Position numbers and translations under genes: made by a program. The notes under the pieces were generated by a model. It saw only the letters and a list, made by a program, of their open reading frames with translations. It had not been told where the DNA came from and did not search any database. From a virus: 64,000 nucleotides of DNA. Every line of letters starts with the position of its first letter. Positions within the stretch are counted from its first letter, which is position 1. Location: the IMG/VR virus record IMGVR_UViG_3300037184_000121, positions 43,603 through 107,602 of that record; one strand, given 5' to 3'. Of this stretch, positions 57,372-63,925 are shown piece by piece.

Positions 57372-57743
57372 ATGAATACCATGAACGAATACGCTGTGAA
57401 GGTAGATACTGAGTTGTTTGATCTGATTGCGTTGTCCCATAAGTATCGAGGGCGAAGCTATCGTAAAGACTTTACTACACGAGTGGCAAAGTTTATTGTC
57501 AATACAGATCATATTTCTGCATGTCTTTTAGTCGTTGCTGCCCCCTGTCAACTGATTAGTAAGCTTGTTGAAACTAATTGGGAGATTGTTCCTTATATCG
57601 TTAAATTCACTAAGACGCATAGTATTCCGAAGGTTTATGATATGTTGGCTGCACGATATCGGGATGATCTTCGTCGTTTAGAGCTTCGTATGGACTCACA
57701 AGATTATGCTTGGGTTGTGGAAAAGTTTACAAAAGAATCCTAA
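57372..57743 (+). CDS. Hypothetical protein, 123 residues
   Basis: Sole gene between two promoters, so probably expressed as a single-gene unit. Mixed helix with SRKLVETNW-like segments; no recognised motif. Confidence 0.6.
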   Translation: MNTMNEYAVKVDTELFDLIALSHKYRGRSYRKDFTTRVAKFIVNTDHISACLLVVAAPCQLISKLVETNWEIVPYIVKFTKTHSIPKVYDMLAARYRDDLRRLELRMDSQDYAWVVEKFTKES

Positions 57744-57753
57744 AAATTAGCTA

Positions 57754-57782
57754 TTGACAAGACTGACTTTCGGGGTTATACT
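57754..57782 (+). promoter_or_regulatory. Promoter, TTGACA-17-TATACT
   Basis: TTGACA 57754-57759, TATACT 57777-57782. The spacer begins AAGACTGAC, a weak relative of AAGATAAC. GGGAG precedes ATG 57807. Confidence 0.85.
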
Positions 57783-57806
57783 AAAGGGTAAGAAAGGGAG
57801 ATTACA

Positions 57807-58184
57807 ATGGCACGAAAAAAGAAAAAAGAAGTTTGGCTGAATGAATGTCCACACTGCGATAACTTTGATGCTGAGACTTGGGATTTAGTTCAAGCCCATA
57901 TCACGGATGTTCATGCAACAGTCTATGAGAAAGCCAGTCGTGGAGATTACACCACGAAGATGCCTTATGTTACCAATAAAAAAGATCCTGAAGCATGTGA
58001 TGCTTACCATCTTGATCAGATGAGACTCAATGGATTATTCCGACATGACTTAGAAGTTGAGCATAATGTTGTTGACAATCCTAAAAAAGAAAAGTTGTTT
58101 GAAATTGCTTGGGAACAAGGTCGTTCATATGGATTCAGTGAGGTAGCTATTCACTATGAGGCGCTTGTTGAGTTGGTGAAATAA
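57807..58184 (+). CDS. C2H2 zinc-finger protein
   Basis: 125 residues. ECPHCDNFDAETWDLVQAH with a following DVH forms a C2H2 finger (about residues 12-36). The rest is helical and acidic. Comparable to the finger at 46369. Confidence 0.65.
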   Translation: MARKKKKEVWLNECPHCDNFDAETWDLVQAHITDVHATVYEKASRGDYTTKMPYVTNKKDPEACDAYHLDQMRLNGLFRHDLEVEHNVVDNPKKEKLFEIAWEQGRSYGFSEVAIHYEALVELVK

Positions 58185-58185
58185 T

Positions 58186-58254
58186 ATGAACGAATTACTC
58201 ATTGTCTTAATCGTAATCTTAGTCATTCTCGTAATAGGGAGAAAAAGTGTCTAA
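58186..58254 (+). CDS. Tiny hydrophobic peptide
   Basis: 22 residues, almost entirely a membrane helix (LLIVLIVILVILVIG). The next gene's GTG overlaps its end. Expression is likely from the tight overlap, but the size makes it uncertain. Confidence 0.45.
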   Translation: MNELLIVLIVILVILVIGRKSV

Positions 58255-58441
58255 TCCGTTCATTGGCCTGGAGGATGAGATTGACTTACGCCGAGCAGTT
58301 CGTGCTATCCATAAGCATGAAGGTTGGGCAGGAATCTGGAGAGCTATTGGGGAGCTTGCCCGTTCATTGGAGATTGTTGGAGATATTGTCATTGAGATCC
58401 ATGAAGAGGAAAAGAAAAAGGGAGGTAATTCCGATGTCTGA
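58247..58441 (+). CDS. Small helical protein
   Basis: 64 residues from GTG behind GGGAG. Charged helices, acidic/basic end. Not recognised. Confidence 0.55.
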   Translation: MSNPFIGLEDEIDLRRAVRAIHKHEGWAGIWRAIGELARSLEIVGDIVIEIHEEEKKKGGNSDV

Positions 58442-58595
58442 GCCTAATAAATTAGAAGCAACATTGATGGCAGCACTTAAAGACCTGGGGTATCAGGTGT
58501 GGTGGAATGGCTATGATATTGTCACGAATACTGACAATTATACGAAGTCTACTATTGAGATCTTAATTAATAAGGGCTGGGTAAAGGGAGAATAA
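58434..58595 (+). CDS. Small hypothetical protein
   Basis: 53 residues from ATG 58434 behind GGAGG. Trp-rich mid-section (YQVWWNGYD). Not recognised. Confidence 0.55.
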   Translation: MSEPNKLEATLMAALKDLGYQVWWNGYDIVTNTDNYTKSTIEILINKGWVKGE

Positions 58596-58601
58596 ATAGC
58601 A

Positions 58602-58703
58602 ATGTTAATAAGATTTACCCAAGATCAAGTAACAGTGTTTCTTTGGAGTTTGATTATAGGTATAGTGATATCAATTTTAATTGATATAATTAAGGGAGAA
58701 TAA
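58602..58703 (+). CDS. Tiny membrane protein
   Basis: 33 residues: one hydrophobic helix (about 12-29). GGGAG 14 bases upstream. Confidence 0.5.
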   Translation: MLIRFTQDQVTVFLWSLIIGIVISILIDIIKGE

Positions 58704-58707
58704 TATT

Positions 58708-58938
58708 ATGATACGAGATGATAAGGACTGGGAGAACTTGGTTCGTAACATAGCGAATGGCTCAGCTGATACTCGTGAATGCATCCATGAGGCAGCTGGC
58801 TATCTGTGGGATTCTTATAATTGGGAACGATTGAAGAACACATGCTTTGGGCGATTCATACGTGAGTCTGTTAGTCCGTGTCCAGATTTACTTCTTCGTT
58901 CTCTTTATCGGCGGGAGGTCCTAGCATATGGCGTGTAA
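58708..58938 (+). CDS. Small hypothetical protein
   Basis: 76 residues behind GGGAG. Helical with two Cys. Not recognised. Overlaps the next gene by 11 bases. Confidence 0.55.
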   Translation: MIRDDKDWENLVRNIANGSADTRECIHEAAGYLWDSYNWERLKNTCFGRFIRESVSPCPDLLLRSLYRREVLAYGV

Positions 58939-59509
58939 GAAGTGTGGAGATCCTGGAATTAGCAAAGAGTTTAAATGTAATCGCTGCCATGTGAAGGATG
59001 GAAGATTCAAATGGTGTGTCATTACTCGTGCCTCTGATACTGAGGATGGTAATCTCTATGATGAGGTGTCAGATTTGATGATAACGGATGCAGAGATTGT
59101 AGATAAGAATGGTATTAAGAAGCTGGGTGGAACAGCTGGGATGCTTGTCTTTAAGAGGCCCCTCTTCAGGCAGGGTGAGATCTTCCCGATGGAACCAGAC
59201 TTTGAACGTGAGTTGGGCTGGGGTCGTAAGGCATCCAAGTGGGATGTTTCCTATGAGATATTCAGCTCCAGGGATTATAAGAAAGCAATCTTACGGGCAC
59301 TCCAGGCTTCCGAAGAAGTTGATAAAAAGCAAACTAATTTAGAGATGCTGGAGCAGAAATCTATTGAAAAGGAACAGCTGACAGATAGACAACAGAAGCT
59401 GAAGGCTGCACAAGATCCTATTAAGCTCATCTATGATTGGATCAAGCAAAGTCATATATCGCTGAAGGAAGCTAAAGCACTGATTATGGAGGTAACTAGT
59501 AATGGGTAA
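58928..59509 (+). CDS. Zinc-headed protein with helical tail
   Basis: 193 residues. C-K-K-C and C-N-R-C near the start form a zinc ribbon, then a beta-rich middle (MLVFKRPLFRQGEIF) and a helical, Gln/Glu-rich end. Not recognised. Confidence 0.6.
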   Translation: MACKKCGDPGISKEFKCNRCHVKDGRFKWCVITRASDTEDGNLYDEVSDLMITDAEIVDKNGIKKLGGTAGMLVFKRPLFRQGEIFPMEPDFERELGWGRKASKWDVSYEIFSSRDYKKAILRALQASEEVDKKQTNLEMLEQKSIEKEQLTDRQQKLKAAQDPIKLIYDWIKQSHISLKEAKALIMEVTSNG

Positions 59510-59690
59510 GTCAAAGGCAGTTAAACAAGATAATATTGAGCAGCTGAGGAATGAGCTGGAATGCCTTAAGGATGAACTAGATAGCAATGAATCAGAACAA
59601 ATAGAGCTTCGCAGCATAGCAAGGTATCTTGAAGGAGAGATCCAAAAGGTAGAAGCAAAACTAGATGAATTGGATGCTACCTATGAGTAG
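59502..59690 (+). CDS. Coiled-coil small protein
   Basis: 62 residues, nearly all coiled coil (LRNELECLKDELDSNESEQI). Overlaps both neighbours by 8 bases. Confidence 0.6.
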   Translation: MGKSKAVKQDNIEQLRNELECLKDELDSNESEQIELRSIARYLEGEIQKVEAKLDELDATYE

Positions 59691-60024
59691 GGAATATCAG
59701 CTATCAGTCAGGCAAGCTCTCAAATTGGTTTCTGTAATGGATGACAATCTGAAGAGGGCTGACTTCAAAGACTTCCGTAGGCTTGGGGTAGACTTTGGTG
59801 GCTACACTGACCGTAGTGGTCAGGGTCATTCGGGCTGCAGCAAAGTGGATTGCATGACATCCATTGTTAAGTATTTGATGGGTGAGAGCCTGGGTCCATG
59901 CCATACAGATGTAGCTATATGGCTGGAGGAGAAGGTCCCAGGTTGGATGAATGAGATCGGTTATAAAGAACCTACTGTGAGTGAACTAGAAAACAATGCT
60001 AGAGGAGAGGATTCCAATGATTAA
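59683..60024 (+). CDS. Hypothetical protein, 113 residues
   Basis: Starts at ATG 59683 inside the preceding gene. Contains GGYTDRSGQGHSGCSKVDC, a Gly/Cys/His loop, then helices. Not recognised. Confidence 0.55.
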   Translation: MSREYQLSVRQALKLVSVMDDNLKRADFKDFRRLGVDFGGYTDRSGQGHSGCSKVDCMTSIVKYLMGESLGPCHTDVAIWLEEKVPGWMNEIGYKEPTVSELENNARGEDSND

Positions 60025-60166
60025 AGTAATCAAAGCAAAGAATGAATCCAGACCAAGGGATAAGAAACGTGATAGAATACTACTGCAGATAGGCAATAAG
60101 AAATGGCATCTGTCATCCTTAGAGGCTTACTTTCTGTACTCGCAGCTATCCAGGTGCCACTTCTAA
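60017..60166 (+). CDS. Small basic protein
   Basis: 49 residues; starts inside the preceding gene and ends with a TAATG overlap. Basic start (IKVIKAKNESRPRDKKRDR). Not recognised. Confidence 0.5.
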   Translation: MIKVIKAKNESRPRDKKRDRILLQIGNKKWHLSSLEAYFLYSQLSRCHF

Positions 60167-60426
60167 TGCGACGATCAGATATGAAGGTAGGGTTGCGGAT
60201 TGGTAGGCTGGTATTTATAGAGTTCCGAGAATCTGATTGGGTATTCCGATGTGACTGTGGTAAGATATATTTTACCAAAGGACTTAATTGGCTATCACGT
60301 TCTTGTGGATGCTATAAAAGAGAGCTGAGTGCTGAGAAGTGTCGAACCATGTATCCTACTGGCAATCAAAGACGAGGTTGGAATGGTCAGTTCATTAAAT
60401 CAAGGGAGGATGATGATAATGGATAA
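60166..60426 (+). CDS. Stand-alone CGC zinc domain protein
   Basis: 86 residues. VGLRIGRLVFIEF, RCDCGKIYF and SCGCYKRELS match the N-terminal domain of the HNH nuclease at 6146, but no nuclease core follows. It is either a remnant of a homing gene or an independent DNA-binding module. The start is chosen from the TAATG overlap. Confidence 0.65.
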   Translation: MRRSDMKVGLRIGRLVFIEFRESDWVFRCDCGKIYFTKGLNWLSRSCGCYKRELSAEKCRTMYPTGNQRRGWNGQFIKSREDDDNG

Positions 60427-60601
60427 TAGATTCTATTCCGCATTGGATATAGATATTATGATAGGGTTGGATGACTTAGCTCACAACCGAATGTACCAAA
60501 GTGTCAATGGTAAGATGCAGCAAGTAAATAACTATGGCAGACGCAATAAGAATGAGGTATGCTACTGCAAAGAGCTTAAGAGGTTGAGGATTAAGAGATG
60601 A
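60419..60601 (+). CDS. Small hypothetical protein
   Basis: 60 residues from ATG 60419 behind GGGAGG. Basic end with one C-Y-C. Not recognised. Confidence 0.55.
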   Translation: MDNRFYSALDIDIMIGLDDLAHNRMYQSVNGKMQQVNNYGRRNKNEVCYCKELKRLRIKR

Positions 60602-60840
60602 ATAAAGATTATCCTTGTAAATGTGGTCATCTATATTCTGATCATAGGAATAGTAAATATCCAAATTTACTTCCTTATGCATACAATGATTGCCGATATG
60701 AACTAGGGAGTACAAGGCTTTGTTTATGTTCTGATTTTAAACAAGATAACCTTCGCTACTTAGAAGAAAAGTACCGTGAGCTATCCCAGAAAGCCTACGA
60801 TCTACACAAGAAATCTTATGAGCGATCTAGACTATCCTAA
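60598..60840 (+). CDS. CGH/NLxYLE family small protein
   Basis: 80 residues. C-K-C-G-H-x4-H near 6, a middle Cys, C-L-C-S-D-F near 43, tag DNLRYLEEKYRE at about 52, then about 20 more residues. Coupled by ATGA. Confidence 0.75.
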   Translation: MNKDYPCKCGHLYSDHRNSKYPNLLPYAYNDCRYELGSTRLCLCSDFKQDNLRYLEEKYRELSQKAYDLHKKSYERSRLS

Positions 60841-61063
60841 GCCTGAAGAGTATTGCCAGAACTGCGGTGGGGCTAAGTTCACCCATGTAGATTTCGATAA
60901 GTTCATAGGTAGGACAATAGATGACAATACTTATAAAGAGTTGGTCGATGAAGCTATCACGAAGAAAGAATTGTATGGTAACATGTGTTTGGAATGGAAG
61001 AGAGACAATCTTAAGTACTTGGAAACCATGTCAATAAAGAGATTGACAGAGGGCCAAAAATGA
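60818..61063 (+). CDS. CGH/NLxYLE family protein
   Basis: 81 residues from ATG 60818. C-Q-N-C-G-G-x4-H, a 35-residue insert, a single Cys at MCLEW and tag RDNLKYLETM. The second C-x-C is reduced to one Cys. Confidence 0.7.
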   Translation: MSDLDYPKPEEYCQNCGGAKFTHVDFDKFIGRTIDDNTYKELVDEAITKKELYGNMCLEWKRDNLKYLETMSIKRLTEGQK

Positions 61064-61146
61064 TTGACAAAGGCTCTCTTATTATTGACAGAGGCATAGA
61101 TATTGACACTAACCAGGCACTATTGTTACTAAGTATGGCTGAATAG
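61060..61146 (+). CDS. Doubtful tiny ORF with repeated TTGACA
   Basis: 28 residues on an ATGA junction. The DNA contains TTGACA at three spots (61063, 61085, 61102), which in protein give I-D repeats. It could instead be a decayed promoter cluster; no good -10 follows. Between 61147 and 61214 I see no further gene. Confidence 0.3.
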   Translation: MIDKGSLIIDRGIDIDTNQALLLLSMAE

Positions 61147-61214
61147 TTAAGTATATTGAGGTTATTTACTGACAGGTAGGAAAATGCACCGACGTTTGAA
61201 GGTAGGAGCAGAGA

Positions 61215-61376
61215 ATGTTATACCTTAAGCGATTGTTAGTAGGTGTCGCAGCGTTGCCGATAGCTCTTTTGATTGTAACCCTGCTGGTATTAGCTGAGAT
61301 ATTGCTGCTGCCTATACTGTGGTTCCTAATAGTTGTTTGGTGGGTTCATGCATTCGGTCAGAAGATAATAGCATGA
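61215..61376 (+). CDS. Small two-helix membrane protein
   Basis: 53 residues behind AGGAGCAG. Nearly all hydrophobic (about 7-47), probably one long or two short helices. Overlaps the next gene. Confidence 0.6.
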   Translation: MLYLKRLLVGVAALPIALLIVTLLVLAEILLLPILWFLIVVWWVHAFGQKIIA

Positions 61377-61534
61377 AGGTATTTAATTGCTGGTGCCGTA
61401 AGTGTAGCCCAGTAAGATTGTTGCAGGAAGGTAATGGATCTATTATATTTGAATGCCTTCAATGTCACGGATCTGTTACAGTTATATTAGATCCTGGGGA
61501 AGTGTGGGAGGAGAGAAGATCGTATGGTGGATAG
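61373..61534 (+). CDS. Small zinc-ribbon protein
   Basis: 53 residues from ATG 61373. C-W-C-R-K-C and C-L-Q-C pairs, acidic end. ATGA junction. Confidence 0.6.
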   Translation: MKVFNCWCRKCSPVRLLQEGNGSIIFECLQCHGSVTVILDPGEVWEERRSYGG

Positions 61535-61734
61535 TAATTTTACTTGCGCTTGTGGTCATACGAAAGCTTATCATTATCTTGATGAACGTCACGATATACC
61601 TAGATGTACCTAGATGTACCATGTGTCAGCATGAGCAATATAGTAGTATTGAATCTGGAATTAGTGCTTATTATCCTTGGCATCTATTTAAACCAGATAA
61701 CCTTAAACACTTGGAGAGATTAAGTGAAGGCTAA
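61524..61734 (+). pseudogene. Frameshifted CGH/NLxYLE family gene (10-bp duplication)
   Basis: From ATG 61524 the frame reads C-A-C-G-H-x4-H and stops at a TAG within the repeat at 61601-61620, where TAGATGTACC occurs twice in tandem. Removing one copy joins it to the other frame, C-T-M-C-Q-H-E and tag KPDNLKHLERLSEG ending at 61734, restoring a normal family member of about 66 residues. The second half cannot be read from the usual start without this change. Confidence 0.8.
61601..61620. repeat. 10-bp perfect tandem repeat
   Basis: TAGATGTACC twice in tandem; it creates the frameshift and the in-frame stop of the gene around it. Confidence 0.95.
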
Positions 61735-61897
61735 TTTAATTTGTAAGTGTGGACATAAGAAGTTTAGGCATGAGGAAGAGACTTATTCTTTAGTAGCGGC
61801 TTGCTTAGACTGTAAGCCTGGATATTTGTATTCCGATATATGGATGCATGAATTTAAACCAGATAACCTTAGATTCTTGGAGAGCTTGAGTGAATAA
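61724..61897 (+). CDS. CGH/NLxYLE family small protein
   Basis: 57 residues from GTG on a GTGA-type junction. C-K-C-G-H-x4-H, C-L-D-C, tag KPDNLRFLESLSE. Very similar in its tail to the frameshifted neighbour, so they are probably recent duplicates. Confidence 0.75.
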   Translation: MKANLICKCGHKKFRHEEETYSLVAACLDCKPGYLYSDIWMHEFKPDNLRFLESLSE

Positions 61898-62186
61898 GTT
61901 CCCTTGTGTTTATTGTGGGCAGCGCGAGAATGAATACTTTCATACCCTGGAAGCAATCATTGCTTCCAGGGTTAAAGAGCGCATCGAGGCTATGAAATGT
62001 AATGAGATGGATAAAGCTCATCTTATTCATTATTCTATAAATGATTTGATAGATCAAGGATTCAAGCAGGGTTGGGATGGGCACAATTATACACCACTAG
62101 ATAACCTTCGTTATCTGGAAATGAAATCCCTTGAAAAGGAGAAGCAAAATGAGACGAGATCAACCGAAGCTAGAGAAGGCATTTAA
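61890..62186 (+). CDS. CGH/NLxYLE family protein with helical insert
   Basis: 98 residues from GTG. C-V-Y-C-G-Q near 6 and a His after, a helical insert of about 45 residues, tag LDNLRYLEMKSLEKE and an extra charged tail. The insert is encoded partly by a 29-base palindrome. Confidence 0.65.
   Translation: MNKFPCVYCGQRENEYFHTLEAIIASRVKERIEAMKCNEMDKAHLIHYSINDLIDQGFKQGWDGHNYTPLDNLRYLEMKSLEKEKQNETRSTEAREGI
61944..61972. repeat. 29-bp perfect inverted repeat in coding sequence
   Basis: Two 14-base arms (ACCCTGGAAGCAAT and its reverse complement) around one C. Could form a strong hairpin in the mRNA or be a dyad for a protein. No T-run follows, so a terminator is unlikely. Confidence 0.9.
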
Positions 62187-62394
62187 AGAATTAAGAGATC
62201 GTATTGCATTACGTGATAAGCAGATCAAGCATCGAGAAAATATAGTAGACTTCCTTGTGCAGAAGAATAGGGATCTAGAATTGGATGTATTGGTTGCCAG
62301 GATCGAGTATGATAGGCTTCTGGCTGGTAAACGACCCTTGACAATCAAGTATCATATTGCTAATAAAGTTGCAGATGAATTGTTTGGGGAATAA
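62149..62394 (+). CDS. Coiled-coil basic protein
   Basis: 81 residues from ATG 62149 behind AAGGAG. Basic, helical (LRDRIALRDKQIKHRENIVD). Not recognised. Confidence 0.6.
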   Translation: MRRDQPKLEKAFKELRDRIALRDKQIKHRENIVDFLVQKNRDLELDVLVARIEYDRLLAGKRPLTIKYHIANKVADELFGE

Positions 62395-62402
62395 ATTAGG
62401 TC

Positions 62403-62431
62403 TTGACAAGATAACCTTCTCATGTTAGACT
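62403..62431 (+). promoter_or_regulatory. Promoter with AAGATAACCT element
   Basis: TTGACA 62403-62408, TAGACT 62426-62431, TGT before the -10. AAGATAACCT at 62408-62417. AAGGAG precedes ATG 62453. Confidence 0.9.
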
Positions 62432-62452
62432 GGCTTACAAAAGGAGATTTAA

Positions 62453-62653
62453 ATGACTAGTGAACAGTCACATCAGGCAGGTAGATTTGTTTCAATCATC
62501 GTTTGCATGGTGATTAATGCAGTGTTGGCCTTTTACATTGGGAAGCAGTTCCATTCACTTCCTATTGGATTAATAATCTATTTTATGCTAGGGAGGTTGG
62601 ATCACATTGCGGATACCTTAAATGAACTAAAGCGTGATCGAGGGCTAAAATGA
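62453..62653 (+). CDS. Small two-helix membrane protein
   Basis: 66 residues with hydrophobic segments at about 10-30 and 36-47. Coupled by ATGA to the next gene. Confidence 0.6.
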   Translation: MTSEQSHQAGRFVSIIVCMVINAVLAFYIGKQFHSLPIGLIIYFMLGRLDHIADTLNELKRDRGLK

Positions 62654-62805
62654 ACCTATTAGCATTGACATTGGTTAGCCATTTGACAGTTGCAGCGTTT
62701 AAGCCTATGAATCTATGGAAGGTTGTCACGAGGACCCAGACAGCAGAAGAGGTCGTGAAACCGTTACCTGCGGCTATTGCTGAGGCATTTGGAAGGGCTG
62801 CTTAA
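62650..62805 (+). CDS. Small Ala-rich protein
   Basis: 51 residues. Hydrophobic start, Ala-rich end. Not recognised. Confidence 0.5.
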   Translation: MNLLALTLVSHLTVAAFKPMNLWKVVTRTQTAEEVVKPLPAAIAEAFGRAA

Positions 62806-62819
62806 GATCGAGGTGCCAT

Positions 62820-62969
62820 ATGAAGTACAAAGTGTTTGTACCTGATTCCCCTACAATCGTTGGGGGCTGGAACAGAGTTGATATCATTGAGGCAGAGAAT
62901 GAGCAGCAAGCCTTAGCCATGGCTAAAAAGAAGCATGGAGATAAGGTTATGGTACGCAAAGTAAAATAG
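62820..62969 (+). CDS. Small hypothetical protein
   Basis: 49 residues behind GAGGTG. Strand-helix pattern (YKVFVPDSP, then EQQALAMAKKKHGDKVMVR). Not recognised. Confidence 0.55.
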   Translation: MKYKVFVPDSPTIVGGWNRVDIIEAENEQQALAMAKKKHGDKVMVRKVK

Positions 62970-62983
62970 GGTCCAATGGCCCC

Positions 62984-63012
62984 TTGACAAAAGAAGATAA
63001 GTATGATAGACT
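62984..63012 (+). promoter_or_regulatory. Promoter, TTGACA-17-TAGACT
   Basis: TTGACA 62984-62989, TAGACT 63007-63012, TGA before the -10; spacer has AGAAGATAA. An ATG at 63018 in the leaderless position opens a 6-codon reading frame ending just before the real gene. Confidence 0.85.
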
Positions 63013-63039
63013 TAAGTATGAAAAGGGAGGCGAAATAAC

Positions 63040-63207
63040 ATGAAATGCTCTAAGTCTTTCAAACAAGATTTAATTAAGTATTGGGGCATGACTGAACTTG
63101 GAAAGGGTCAATCATATGACGAAGTAATCCTTGGGATGAAGAAGCTTAATCGCTTGACACTTCCTGAGATTAAAGAGATTCGAGCTGCCCAAAGGGAGGG
63201 CAAGTAA
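63040..63207 (+). CDS. Small basic protein
   Basis: 55 residues behind GGGAGG. Helical and charged. Not recognised. Confidence 0.55.
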   Translation: MKCSKSFKQDLIKYWGMTELGKGQSYDEVILGMKKLNRLTLPEIKEIRAAQREGK

Positions 63208-63208
63208 T

Positions 63209-63337
63209 ATGGTTCAGGTAAATCCTGTACATGTAGTCTTAGCATTAGGGATATTATTTGGCGTTGGTTATGCACTTGGTTGGTGCAATGGGACTTTAGG
63301 TGCTTTCAGGAGTTTAAGAAATAGGGGTGGAAACTAA
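63209..63337 (+). CDS. Small membrane protein
   Basis: 42 residues with one Gly-rich hydrophobic helix (about 7-25) and basic tail. Stops 1 base before the next start. Confidence 0.55.
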   Translation: MVQVNPVHVVLALGILFGVGYALGWCNGTLGAFRSLRNRGGN

Positions 63338-63338
63338 T

Positions 63339-63539
63339 ATGAAAGATTATAATGAATTGCCTGATGATGAGCTGGCTACCAGATTGGAAGGAATGAGAAA
63401 ACGGGCTCAGGAAAGATTGATGATTCCTGATATCAAGGCTACTAAGACAGTTGAGAAGCTAACCATTGTAGAACGTGTAGACTATCAGGGATTTAAAACC
63501 TATGAGATTACCCATAAGGGCGGCTGGATTCTAATATGA
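63339..63539 (+). CDS. Small hypothetical protein
   Basis: 66 residues from ATG 63339 behind GGGGTGG. Charged first half, then EKLTIVERVDYQGFKTYEI beta-like. Not recognised. Confidence 0.55.
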   Translation: MKDYNELPDDELATRLEGMRKRAQERLMIPDIKATKTVEKLTIVERVDYQGFKTYEITHKGGWILI

Positions 63540-63573
63540 AAAGTAATCAATTTGCATATTAAGGGAGAATAAA

Positions 63574-63774
63574 ATGGCTAAGAAAACTAAGAAAGCATTT
63601 CCAAGAGTGCCAGAGCCTCATACCACTAAGTTTCGGGCTCCAGGCACGAAGCGCATATCAGCCTTTGAACGTGGGCTGGTGAACTGGATTGAAGATAGCT
63701 ATGATCCAGATAAGCATTTGGAGGGTCGCTGGCTGGATGACAATCAGCTTGACTTCCACGATGGCAACTTCTAA
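63574..63774 (+). CDS. Small hypothetical protein
   Basis: 66 residues behind GGGAG. Basic start, acidic end. Not recognised. Overlaps the next gene by 14 bases. Confidence 0.55.
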   Translation: MAKKTKKAFPRVPEPHTTKFRAPGTKRISAFERGLVNWIEDSYDPDKHLEGRWLDDNQLDFHDGNF

Positions 63775-63925
63775 AGAAGCAAAGGTAAGCAGGAAGGGTA
63801 TAACCTGCAGCTGTGGTAAGTTCACAGCATTTAGTATGTGGGTATTTGCTCATTGGAATATTGAGATCTCATTTACCTGTGAATGCAAAAAGAAATTTAA
63901 TTTAGTGAGTGGGACAATACTGTGA
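63761..63925 (+). CDS. Small protein with C-x-C-G and C-x-C-K-K
   Basis: 54 residues. C-S-C-G-K near 16 and C-E-C-K-K-K near 42 resemble the CGH family but lack the two His and the tag. A distant relative is possible. Confidence 0.5.
   Translation: MATSKEAKVSRKGITCSCGKFTAFSMWVFAHWNIEISFTCECKKKFNLVSGTIL

Noticed and set aside
61063-61110. Three closely spaced TTGACA boxes as an array of promoters
   Set aside because: None has a TATACT-like box at 16-18 bases, and the region overlaps coding sequence.
485-63853. Many open frames of 60-150 codons on the minus strand
   Set aside because: All lie opposite well-supported + strand genes, lack ribosome sites and recognisable domains, and no minus-strand promoter or gene-free region supports them.
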